This document shows positions 1-9,912 of a stretch of DNA of 64,000 bases, piece by piece; position 1 is the stretch's first letter, and each line of letters begins with the position of its first letter. Under the pieces are notes generated by a model. The model searched no databases. It was not told where the DNA came from and saw only the letters and a program-made list of their open reading frames with translations. The stretch covers positions 1 through 64,000 of the forward strand of contig JABYQS010000042.1 of assembly GCA_022592435.1 (NCBI GenBank), in the 5' to 3' direction. The translations under genes were made by a program, and so were the position numbers. The stretch is from Cerioporus squamosus. Lineage: Eukaryota; Basidiomycota; Agaricomycetes; Polyporales; Polyporaceae.

Positions 1-195
1 GCCGATACGAACATGCTTGGACAAAGGATTGTCGACTCCTTCGGATCCTTCCCGGACCTGGAGGACACCCTGGAGGACACCCAGGAGCCGCATTGTCTTC
101 CCGAACCTCCGGCTGGTCTCACGATACGTCGTTTGAAGTCCGCAGGTCTGCGCATCGTCACCGAGAGCGATGCCCTGTGGCCGGAATCCTCCAAG
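1..195 (+). CDS. Partial exon of an unrecognised protein
   Basis: A frame open from the window edge runs to a good GT donor (GTGAGT) at 196. The first ATG is at 13, so this is either a first exon starting there or an internal exon of a gene lying mostly outside the window. The peptide is acidic (LEDTLEDTQE) with no domain I recognise. No convincing acceptor joins it to the gene starting at 409, although the phase (0) would allow it. I cannot assign a function, and it may be the 5' exon of the next gene. Confidence 0.35.
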
Positions 196-408
196 GTGAG
201 TAACACGTCTTCACGTCCAATTCCCCATCGTCATAAGCCGCTGCAGGGCCCCGGAAATCTCTGTCCGCCTACTGGCCGACAGTCATATTTATCTGTTAGG
301 TGCGTGATGCATGTCCGCAGTTGTCCCCACAACTCTTACGCAGCTTGTGCCTCGCACCTCCAGGACTCCTGACACGAGTCATACGTTGGTTGTCCAAACC
401 CCACCATA

Positions 409-2014
409 ATGTCCCCAAAGCACCCTAGCAGCAGCCGCCTCTCTACTCCCTCTACTTCCACTCCCTCCACTGCGCTCATCGCCCGTCGCCTCTCGCGCTA
501 CTCACAGGCAGAAAGCGCACTACGCTCCGCTGTCGAGGTATCGTCCGCGGAGATCTCTCCCCAAGAGCTACAAATCCGAGCGCTGGAGAAGGCGACAGCC
601 ATTCTGGGCGAACAGGCCCGCGACGCACAGGCTTGCGCCATCAAGCTGCGGCAAGCAGTGAAGAACCAAAAGGGGCTATCCCCAGAGGAGGTCAAGTTGC
701 TCCAGCGCGAGTGCTGGTTGGAGGAACGGCGGAGCAGTGCGCGAAAGGATCAGTCGGCGCAAACCCGAGACTTGTTGACGAAGCTGTGCAGCCCGATCAG
801 TGAAGTTCCCCCGGGCCCGCCTCTCGTCGAGTCCCCGAACCCCATGACGCAGCGGGAGGTTAACCTCGCCAAGTTCATGCAGCTATCGCCCACCCGTATC
901 ACCTTCCCAATGCACAGCAGGAGTTTCTCCACAAGCCCCGTCATTCGTGACCGACGGCAGACAATATCCAGGTCCGCCCATGCGACTGCGCGCATCCGCC
1001 CTGGACCTCGCGCTGCGGTCCCCGATCAGCGTACACAGACGATCCAAATCCGTAGATGGGAACCACTCTCGCCGGGGCTCGAACTCGACCGATGCGACGC
1101 TCGTGTCAGACGAGTCTAATGAGCAAACAGCGGTCGCGCGACAGGCCGAGTTCAACTCGAAGCCTCCTCACTCTCCCAACTTGCTTGGATTGAACGGTGT
1201 CGTTCGTATCGAGAAGACTGGCTCGCCTCGTCCGCGCGACAGCCTGGAGGCCGAAGTCGGCGACGTCCCGCTCCCCGACTACGTGGTCGGCCTCCTGGAG
1301 GAGATGGTTGCGGACGACGTCACGCTACCTGCCCTCATTATTCCCTCTTCGACCGCCCCAGCCGACCAATTCCCGTCACCGTTACCCCTCTCGCCGTCCC
1401 CCGTCTTCGCACGCACGTCATTATCGATGCCCAACTTCACGTTGTTTGACCACGACGAAACCGCCTCACGTTCGTCTACGCCCACATCTCCCTCGCCACC
1501 TTCCCGACCGCCCTCCCGCATCCTCGACCGCCTGCGCAGCCAGCCTGATATCCGTGCCGCTGCGACTGCCGCCGCCACCCCCTCGGCGCCGACGCCCCCT
1601 CACCCCCGTCCTACGACTGCGAACGCGCACTTGCGCGCGTCCGTCACGCAGAGCCTGCACAACCCACTGGACAGCAGCGGCGGCAGCATGTTCAAGTTCT
1701 CGTCGCTGCGGCTGACGTCGCCCTCGCTCGTCACCGTGCCCGAGTCGGACACGGACCTGGAGAGCCGGCCGCAGTCGTCGATGAGCGGGTACATCTTCGA
1801 GTCGCCGGAGACTGTCCTGGAGAGGAGTATGGCATTGGCTGGAGAGAGCGGAGGTCGGACGATCAAGCGGCGGTTCTCGCTGAGGTCGTTCAGGCGGCAG
1901 AGGTTTGGCTCTGAGGGGCATGTACGGATCGCGTTGGTGGAGCCGGATGTGGCCGCTCATGGCGATGAGGGCATCCTCGCGCGGTTCAAGCGACGGCTTA
2001 CGGGTCTGAGGTGA
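409..2014 (+). CDS. Uncharacterised Ser/Pro-rich protein with a short helical region
   Basis: Two overlapping frames look coding. The first (from ATG 409) has an N-terminal Ser/Thr/Pro-rich tail, then a charged helical stretch of roughly 70 residues (around residues 40-115) that could form a coiled coil. The second frame carries the rest to the TGA at 2012-2014: low-complexity Ser/Pro/Arg sequence with SRPPS-like and RRFSLRSFRRQRF patches and a basic C-terminus. A frame change is needed between about 800 and 950. A GT-AG intron at 800-920 (121 nt) has the right length modulo three, but it discards sequence that also looks coding, so the junction is uncertain. I recognise no catalytic domain. 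It could be a cytoskeletal or signalling scaffold, but nothing in the sequence decides that. Confidence 0.5.
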
Positions 2015-3051
2015 GGTACTTGCAGGCATTGCCTCGCGGCTGCTTCCTCGGTTGGTTTGAAACCCCCTGTGTATAACACTGTTACACCGGTCACCGTGCC
2101 GGTCACCTTGTCTTTCTTGTACATCGTCTGTCTCGTCATCGTATGTTGGCTGTTGTGCACATATACTTATCGCGTTCCTTCCTTCCTTTCCTTTCCTCTC
2201 CTGCAGCTTATTCACCTAGGCATATGCGCCTACTTAGTCAAATACTACGTATCGATATCGTATTCGACCCACTCACATCTGTTCCATTTTCTCTGCTCCT
2301 TCCTTCTGCATCTTCATTCTGCATCACCGTGACCCACCAAGGCAATCATCGTCTTTCGAGTCGTTCAGCATTACATAGACCTTGCATCTTCGCATTCTGA
2401 GGGCTGGGACTTGGACCATTTCACACATTCGCACCTGTATCGTGTTTGCTTGCATCTTAGCTTGTTGTCATACTTGCACAGTCTCATTGCGCAAAATACA
2501 TAGCTTTCGTGCATCACGTTGGAACACGAGGTACCTGGCACTTGTGAAGGTGTAAGTTGACACGCAGTTCTGCTGCCGTGAACCTGGACGGCGACTCGAG
2601 AAGCCGTTACCAGCGGTGCTGCCACGGCACCTGCACTGTCAGTGTGAGCGCAGCTAGCGGGAGCAAGTGGCTTCGACTCCCTCGCTCTTCACCCCCTCCG
2701 CTGCCACACTGGCATCGAGTTCCTGTCGAACCTGTAATGAGGACTTACTCGTGACATCTGCGACAGGAATCGGGTTCGTGCCGACGATGTCCCGCAATGT
2801 ATGACACACTCCAGATGCTGCCTCCACTGTTCACTAGCCCTGTTCCGCGGCCGTCCACAAATATCACCATCCAGGAATGAGCCGTCTTGCATTTCAATAC
2901 TAGGGATACAGTGGCGAAAGGTATAAGTTAAAAGTAAAAGCAGCTTCACTAATCCTCGACGATCGCGCGCCGGAGGAAGGGTATACGTAGAGTAGCATCC
3001 GTGTCATGACGGGCGTGGCGATGGCCAACTTACGGCAAGTCCTCGAGTCTA
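2015..3051. other. Intergenic, no gene seen
   Basis: This is the 3' flank of the upstream gene and of the convergent AA14 gene. It starts with a pyrimidine-rich, T-rich stretch (about 2060-2330) typical of a 3' untranslated region. Only short random open frames occur on both strands. Confidence 0.5.
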
Positions 3052-4498
3052 TTAGTTACTGTCGTGGGTGAGCCATTCGGGAGTCTGAGGCTGTGCGCGT
3101 CGAGCCCGCAGCAAGTGAGCCTTTACGTCGACGTCGCTCCTGTCGCAGAAGAACCTCGTCAGATCTGAGTCCGCGACGGGAGAGTGAGTATTGCTCGTAC
3201 CGGGTGAGCTTCATCTTTTTGTAGAGCTGCTTGGCCACATCGCGACCGTTTTTCTTTGGCCGACCGATCGCCCGGCGAGAGGGCTGGGGGAAACTCGACG
3301 TAGACCTCGTCGCGGTGGGCTGGGAAGTGCTCGTGGCGGAAGGGAACACCGGTGTGGGGACGATGGTCTGCTCCGGGCTGGGGTCAGGGATACCGTTCGG
3401 GTACGAGTCCTCGAAGATATCGTCCTGGGAGCCGTCGCGGAAGTTGTAGAGGTCGGTATAGAACGGCGGGGCGCTCGCGTCCTCGAACATCTACATCCAC
3501 GACAAGTAAGCCGACAAGTCACGAAGGAGGCAAGTGAGAAGTGCGTACGTTGTTGCGCTCCTTCTGGAACCAGTAGAAGGGCTGCTTGGCGCCGTACGTG
3601 CAGTTTCCGGGCGTGGCCTGTGGCTTGCCGTGCTCGGGATCCTCACCGCAGCGACGAGGAACCTTGGGCTTCGCCAGGGGAACCTTGGATGCCGCGCCGG
3701 TGACGTCGCACCTGAAGCCGTTCATGTAGTCTATGCGATTGATCAGCACAGAACAAGCGTATTCGGCCTGTCAGGTGCTCACTTTGCTCGCTACCGCCGT
3801 CGGGCTAGACATCGCACAGATGTCAGTGCACCTCAGGATGGGGAGAAGCGACGATAGGCACGTACCGCATGGATCCAGAACCACGCACAGTGGCATCCGC
3901 CCTCGGGACACGGAGGCATCCGCTCCGGCACCTGGAAATCGGTGAACCTGTTCCACACGCACGTCTGGTTCACGCTGAACACGGTGAAGTCCTCCGGCTG
4001 GATCTTCCTGACGTCGCTCTCGTACGCAATCGCGAGGACGCAGCCCTTCAGGTCGTCGAAGCCCGTCGTGTGCATCGCCCCGCTTGGGAAGCTGCCGTCG
4101 TCGGACGGGCACGGGTTGTTGCCCGCACGGATGTCGACGGGGTTATCCGAGGACGCGAAGAAGCTCGTGAGTCCCTTGTTGCACGCAAGCTCCATCGTCG
4201 CCGCCTTGCCTGCAGGCAGCTCGAAGACGTCACCCGGGAGGGGCGGGAAGTCGAGGTGGTTATGGAACCACCACTCGTCGAAGCTCATGTCTTGCAGCGG
4301 TGCGACGGGACGGTTATCGTAAGGGAAGGTATGGTCCGTTACGTTGAAGCCGTACATGCTCGGATGGAATGGCGCTGGAAAAACGATTGTAAGCGTCGGC
4401 CCTTATGGGTGAGTGAATGGATATTGCTCACAGATGTGAGCGGTCGTCAGAGGTAGTGAAGCCGCGACAGCGGTCAGCAGGAGAGTGGTAGAGAACAT
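3052..4498 (-). CDS. AA14-family lytic polysaccharide monooxygenase (secreted, copper-dependent)
   Basis: Exons 4498-4432, 4374-3866, 3804-3783, 3730-3549, 3490-3201 and 3139-3052 give 385 residues. A signal peptide ([19 protein letters not shown]) ends directly before the mature N-terminal His ([12 protein letters not shown]), the histidine-brace residue of LPMOs. Known AA14 enzymes oxidise xylan coating cellulose in wood decay and use His1, a second His near 99 and an axial Tyr near 176. Here His104 (AMHTTGF) and Tyr181 (QNYMNGF) of the mature chain fall at a constant +5 offset. Cysteine-rich CPEGGCHC and the [12 protein letters not shown] and [11 protein letters not shown] segments fit the family. 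The C-terminal tail is basic and Ser/Pro-rich. The last intron (3200-3140) is inferred; without it the frame would end at 3056 with a different tail. Confidence 0.85.
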
Positions 4499-5894
4499 AA
4501 CGAACGTGTACTGGGCAGCTTAAAACGAAGGATGCGCAAGTAAGGTGCAACGCTGCCCGAGTGTCTAGAAGATAGATAAAAAAAGAATGTAAAAGCAAAG
4601 ACGGCTGGTGCACAAGTGCGCGAAGATCGAAGGCGAAGAACGACGAAGGCGAAGAGGGACGGTGTAGAACCCGATAACTGCGCGCTCACCTTATATGTTT
4701 CGACCCAACTCCTACCCGAAGGCAAGCCATGCCATCCGCCGGGGAGACCAAGGGGCGGTCTCCATCGCGATGCGACGTACGCGCCGCCCGCACAGATATC
4801 CCGAGTCTGAGGTGCTCGAAGCGATGATGGCCCGCGTGCACCACGAAAGGCCAGGAGCCCAGTGACTCTGAGCTCAGCCCGCGGGATGTCGGAGCCAGGA
4901 ACCTCAGCCGCGGGTCGCCGGGCGGCGCATTCACGATGGGAAGCGGACAGAAGCGGTCCACTAGACGATATCGACGATGGGCGTGAACAATTCACACTTG
5001 CATCGCCTGCTACGACTGGCACATTGGGATCAGTGTCACCGACATCTGGAGTCCAGTGGCATAAGGCGTTGCCGTCCAAGTTTGAATACGATTTCCAGCG
5101 TCTTTGAGCGATGCCCGGTCGAAATCAAAATGGGCGCGTTGCTGGAAGCCTTTCAATTCGTACATATAATAACGAGGTGGATGTCGACATGCACCTCTCG
5201 TACACTATTCATCGACTCTTGCATCTGATAAAGGCGAGCTCCAGCGTGGTTTCTGCTCATGTCTCTGCTAGTAGTGGAGGACAGCAAAGAGAATGAGAGC
5301 TTCAGGCAGACGATGATACGACTCGTACCTGATCTACCTCAGCCTGATGTTCCGGTTGTGCAAACTCCTATCCGGTGGCTCCGAAGGACCGGATCCTGCA
5401 GCCTGCACGCGACAATCACATGGCGTCAATCAGGGACGAGCATCAACCAAGAAGCCTCACATCCCCGTTGAGCGGGATGTCTCAGATGCCACGCTCTGTG
5501 GCTATCTAGTGGCTATGATCCCCAAACGCGTCATTCGGCGCCGGAAGGAGTTGGCAGTGGTCGGAGGGATCTCTCCTATAGGGGCGAGTTTGCTTTTCGA
5601 CACTTCGTTGACCGGGTGGCCAGTAGCTGAACTCACCGTGTTACTTCTCCGCAAGCTTCCTTTGGTGTCTGTACAATATGCTGCGATACATCCCTTGATC
5701 TCGCGCGAGAACACGCAGCTGGAGGTAGTATCAAGGAAGACGCACCTAGTAAGCTGGCACTGGTCCCGAGCCCGTGTCCACCATCGACCCCCTGGTGAGT
5801 GCTTGCAATACATGATACTCGAATGCATAGGCTGCCTACTGACCATAATCATATCGTCATCTCCTCCAAACCTGCCCCCGATGCACGCCACAGG
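4499..5894. other. Intergenic between AA14 and dioxygenase genes
   Basis: About 1.4 kb contains the AA14 promoter and the 3' flank of the minus-strand dioxygenase gene. Open frames of 130-200 codons exist on both strands (for example 5347-5898 plus, 5502-5891 minus), but they overlap each other, lack a recognisable domain and show no supporting intron structure. I call no gene here. Confidence 0.4.
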
Positions 5895-7555
5895 CTAGAG
5901 GGCTGGGTGCCACACGCTGCGGCCATTCACAGTGTGCGCTGCCGCAGTATCCTGCGTGACCGCATCGGGCGCGAACTTCTCGCTAAGCACCGCCAGCTTC
6001 GAGCGGTACTCATCCATGCCGATGTATGCGCCGCACATGCGCCGCTTGCCGTCGAACGCCGAGCGTCCGTGCAGTACGCGATGGTTGTCCACCACTGAGA
6101 GTCGAGATAGGAGTCAGCGAGGCAGATGGGGCAGACGGTGAGGAGGATACTCGCCTACTGCGGTGCCGGGGGAAAGTTGCACCCAGTACTCGGAGTCCGG
6201 GCTGGTGAGGAGCTTGTACCATGTCCGGAGGGCATCGTACCACGGTTCGACCTGGTCAGGTTGGAGGTCCCGGAGCACGCTCCGGTCGTCATTGTTGAAG
6301 CGTACTTGCACCAGCTCTCCACCGTCATGCTTCAGGATCGGGGTGTTGCGCGTGTTTGGCGTGAAGAGGGCATCCGCCTCCCCTGCGGCGTGCGTTGGCA
6401 CCGACACGCTCGACAGAAGCTCGTATGCATCGGGGTGCAGCTCCTTCAGTATCGACGCTACGTAAAAGCCGTCCACGAGCAATGTGGCACCACCTGTCCC
6501 ACCTGTGTGCTCCAGAAGGTGGAAGAGTTGAAGCCCACAAGGATCGGTCTGGGATGTCGTGAGCAAGGGTGCATGGCTAGGCTATTGAGCGAACTCACAA
6601 AGTATGTGGTATCAGTATGTGCGCCCAGAGCCAACGTGGTATATGCCGTGTCACCCTTCGCGAGGTTAGACGTGAAGTCCCAGAACGTCCCATCTACAGA
6701 AATAGAAGGTAGTCAGCACGATTGGTCTTTATGAAAGGCATGCCACAGACATTGCGTCTCCCTGATGAAGCCTATTCTCCGCGACAGCTCCTCCGTCGCT
6801 TCTGGTGTTGCTGGGACGCCGGAAATGAAGCAGAAGCCGAACTTGTCGACATTGGATAGCCACTTGTAGAGGCCTCGATCGTCGGATGCCATGGCCTCCT
6901 CATACGTGACAGTGGGCGGAGACTTCAGGATCTTAGACCCCCACAATATCTTCCTGTAGCACAGGGGTTAGTCGCGAAACGCGCCTGACTATGTATTACG
7001 CACTCTGGTTTCTCGGGTCGCGCTAACGGTGGGTCATACGAATTGTAACGTAGCCAGGACCAGGGGTATACAGACTTATGTGGTTGAGAGGAAGGCCCTA
7101 CGTCATCGTATCATCAGTCAAACTAGCTCAGAAGCTAGGTAACGGAAGGGGTTGCATACATTGCACCTCCAAACCTTCCGGCTTCGACTCGACGTGGGTT
7201 GGCTTGATTTCTGGCGGTATCTGCGTCCTGGTAGGTACTGCATTCGAGTCAAGCGAGAGCGCGACGTACCTCGAAGGTATTCACTAGGCGTTGCTTTGTG
7301 TGTGAATGGAAGCATTGCGGACAGCGGCAGTGATCGCGGAGCCATATGTGGTGACTTCCAAACCGAGATGTAAATCATACTCAAGTGGTAAACTGGTTGC
7401 ACTCACAATCTAGAATATGTTGTCGTATCCCATCCCAATACTACCTTCTTGTCGTCTATCCTGCTACTCGGAAGATCCTTGGCCTCGGACTGGACTTCGT
7501 GACGCGCCTGGAATGAAGGAGCCGGTACGGACGAGGACCCGTGCGAGGTTGACAT
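5895..7555 (-). CDS. Trimethyllysine/gamma-butyrobetaine-type 2-oxoglutarate dioxygenase
   Basis: Eight exons (7555-7407, 7354-7270, 7220-7160, 7097-7004, 6953-6751, 6693-6599, 6548-6155, 6094-5895) encode 426 residues. The N-terminal module has the zinc-binding signature HIWLRDHCRCPQCFH followed by KPEGLEVQWPS, as in TMLH and BBOX1. The catalytic TauD/TfdA domain has the Fe(II) ligands in AHTDTTYF (His-x-Asp) and a distal His in VVDNHRVLHGRSAF, whose Arg would bind 2-oxoglutarate. HGRSAF followed by RRMCGAYIGMDEYRSKL is closer to trimethyllysine hydroxylase than to butyrobetaine hydroxylase, so a first step of carnitine synthesis is likely. The last intron (6154-6095) appears to be GC-AG, which restores the family motif PGTAVVVDNHRV. 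No mitochondrial leader is obvious. An in-frame ATG at 7648 would extend the N-terminus. Confidence 0.85.
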
Positions 7556-7989
7556 GCTAGCAATGATCTGTTCGGAGCAGCGGTTTCCATACGTCGTCCG
7601 CAAGCATGATACTGAACTACGCACGTACCCTATTCGGTCTTCGTCCAAGAAGCCTCAGGCTGGAATTCCTGCGGAGTGCAGTTGGTGCAGATGCTTGACA
7701 ACGAAACATCTCGGCGACGTCTAGAGTAACCAGCACAGATATTCAAGAAAGGGTCTCCTCCTCAGCAACACGCAGAAAGACCTCAGGCAGCAGCTGGTGT
7801 CGAAACAGTCCGAGAGGAAAGCACTGCGCAGATCCAGAATCCGTTCGGGCCGGGGCTCGTGCCGCGTCCACTCGTCATCCGAAGCGCGGGCAGTGCCGTC
7901 GGCAATCACCGAGGGGGCGCCCGTGGCCAGAAAGCCTCAGAAACTCGAACTTGAAGGTTTTATGCATTGATTATCACCTTTGCTGAAGG
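7556..7989. other. Divergent intergenic region
   Basis: This is the shared upstream region of the minus-strand dioxygenase (start 7555) and the plus-strand F-box relic (start 7990). I see no TATA box, RNA gene or repeat in it. Confidence 0.4.
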
Positions 7990-9591
7990 ATGTTGTCTCT
8001 TGACACTCTCCACTACGATGCCATCCAGGCTATCATCAGCTTTTCTAGACTCCCGCGACGCTCTTAACCTCGCACGTACCTCGAGATCCTTCTATGATCT
8101 TGCGATTAACCAGGCTTCCGCCTCCGTGTACTGCACATTTCCCCGAAAGCTACTAGCGGCATGGGACATCCTCGCGAGGAAACATCCAGACCGTGCACGA
8201 CATGTCCGTGTTCTGCGTGCCGGCAGTATCGATCCGCATGCGGCGGAGTTCGTGGACGCCGAGCGGGATCCTTACGCCTTGTACCGGGACCTGCTTCTTC
8301 AGGCGCAGAATACCTCATGCATCTTCCTCAGGGGAGCGTCACTTATGGAGAACCAAGGCGTCTCTGCAGCTATCCAAGCGTTGCGGCATCTCGTACATCT
8401 CGACCTTTTTGGCGGCTATGACAGCCGCACGCTCGCCGTCATTGAAGCCATCCGCTCACCTCTCCAAGTCCTCTCCCTCCGCGCACACGAAAAACGAGCG
8501 TCCCCATTGCTGGACGTTCTGGTGTCCCTTGCACCTCACCAGGCGAGCCTCCGTGCGCTGCGCATGACAGGACGTTCACACTTGCCGCATCTATCACTGG
8601 ACAAGATCGATATCGGCCACCGCGCTTCCCTCTCTGTCGTCGCCTCATCCTCGCCCAGCTTTATTACCATACTTCCGTCGACATATTCGCCACCGTTTCT
8701 AACATCGAGGTTATGTATTTCCCACATATCCGGTTACAGCCCACCCGAGACAAGGTCCCCCCTCTCCGTCATCTTCAGCTACACGCGGCCAAAGTCGCTC
8801 AGCTAGCAGGTCGTTTCTCCGGGACCCGGTACCTGCACCTAGTCAACGGTGTCGTGCTGGTGGAAGGCAGGCGGCCCTACACTGCAAATCACCCTCGACG
8901 CAGTACGAGAGGTGTCACCGGTCGCCCTTCATCTGGACGTTATCTCACATTCCGCCAATGCCAAGATGACTGCATTCTGGGATGGCCTCGCCGCATTTGC
9001 ACCACGCATGAGGTGCCTTGATCTCATCTTTGAGCCAGGGTCCTCGTACACTCGTTCCAATGTCGGCAATGTCTATGAAGAGATTGCCTTGTGGATGGTA
9101 CGTGACCCTGTTCGGACCCCTCGCACGCACCTGCTGATTGAGCATCTGCATGGCACAGAGAAATCTCTCTTTCCGGAGTGATGACACATCCCTTCCCCTC
9201 CGATGCCTGCGCGTGGCCATGTCCTTCCGCACCGCGTTCGATATATCTCTGCGTTCCAGGCCGTGGTTCGATGGAGAGCAGCCCGCCGAAGAGGAGCGTC
9301 CCGTCGCCGACGCGATTCGTGGCTTGCCAGAAACCATCGCGTCCGCCATCCCCACCCTGCAGTATCTCGCGATCTCGACCCAGGCGGACTACTACTCGAT
9401 AGTGATGGAGGATTGGTACAACGATGAGTCGGACTTACGATCTTCATGCGCTCGACGCGGACATCACTTGGTGGTAAATCGAGCGCGGAGACGGTCGTCA
9501 AATCTTCTATAGGATGGGAATGACAGAGGGAGAACGTCTTTGGAGGTCGCTCATCGAGAAGGAGATGAATCATGAGGATGTTAGGCCCTGA
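7990..9591 (+). pseudogene. Decayed F-box/LRR-like protein gene
   Basis: The start ATG at 7990 reads MLSLDTLHYDAIQAIISF, then a run of four T (8041-8044) puts the frame out. Removing one base continues a textbook F-box, LDSRDALNLARTSRSFYDLA. After it come leucine-rich segments (LVHLDLFGGY, PLQVLSLRAH, SLRALRMTGR). Frame changes without a plausible intron are needed again between about 8600 and 8710, near 8860-8880 (LVNGVVLVE to GGPTLQITLDAV) and near 9430. One clean intron remains at 9098-9158. The reconstructed tail ADITWW-stop-IERGDGRQIFY has an in-frame TAA at 9475-9477, followed by an open segment ending at 9591. F-box proteins are substrate adaptors of SCF ubiquitin ligases. With four shifts and a stop, this copy is probably not functional, unless the assembly has indels. 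Confidence 0.6.
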
Positions 9592-9912
9592 CTTCGGAGG
9601 GAGACCCGCGGATGGTACCCAGCGGTATCTTCTATTTCTGCGAAGGCTGTGGCTGGAGGCGTATCCACATTTTCAAAAGTAGGCAGGTATGTACATTTGT
9701 CAAGTAATCCAGAGGACGCGTTGACGATGACGCTACGTTTATCTGGGGTTAGATGTGAGTCTACTATCTAGTACTTGATTTATTGTAGTCCCAAGAGAAC
9801 GCTGACGCTCGAAACAGAGACCAGTATGAGTTAGGATGGTATGCTTACGTGACAGAAGTGCATGTATACAAAGAATCCGGGTCGCACCAGGATCGCACTA
9901 TTACCCTCGAAG
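9592..9912. other. Short convergent intergenic region
   Basis: This is the 3' flanks of the F-box relic and the P450. I see no feature here. Confidence 0.4.

Noticed and set aside
5347..5898. 183-codon plus-strand frame between AA14 and dioxygenase genes
   Set aside because: It overlaps an opposing frame of similar length, has no recognisable domain, and ends over the dioxygenase stop.
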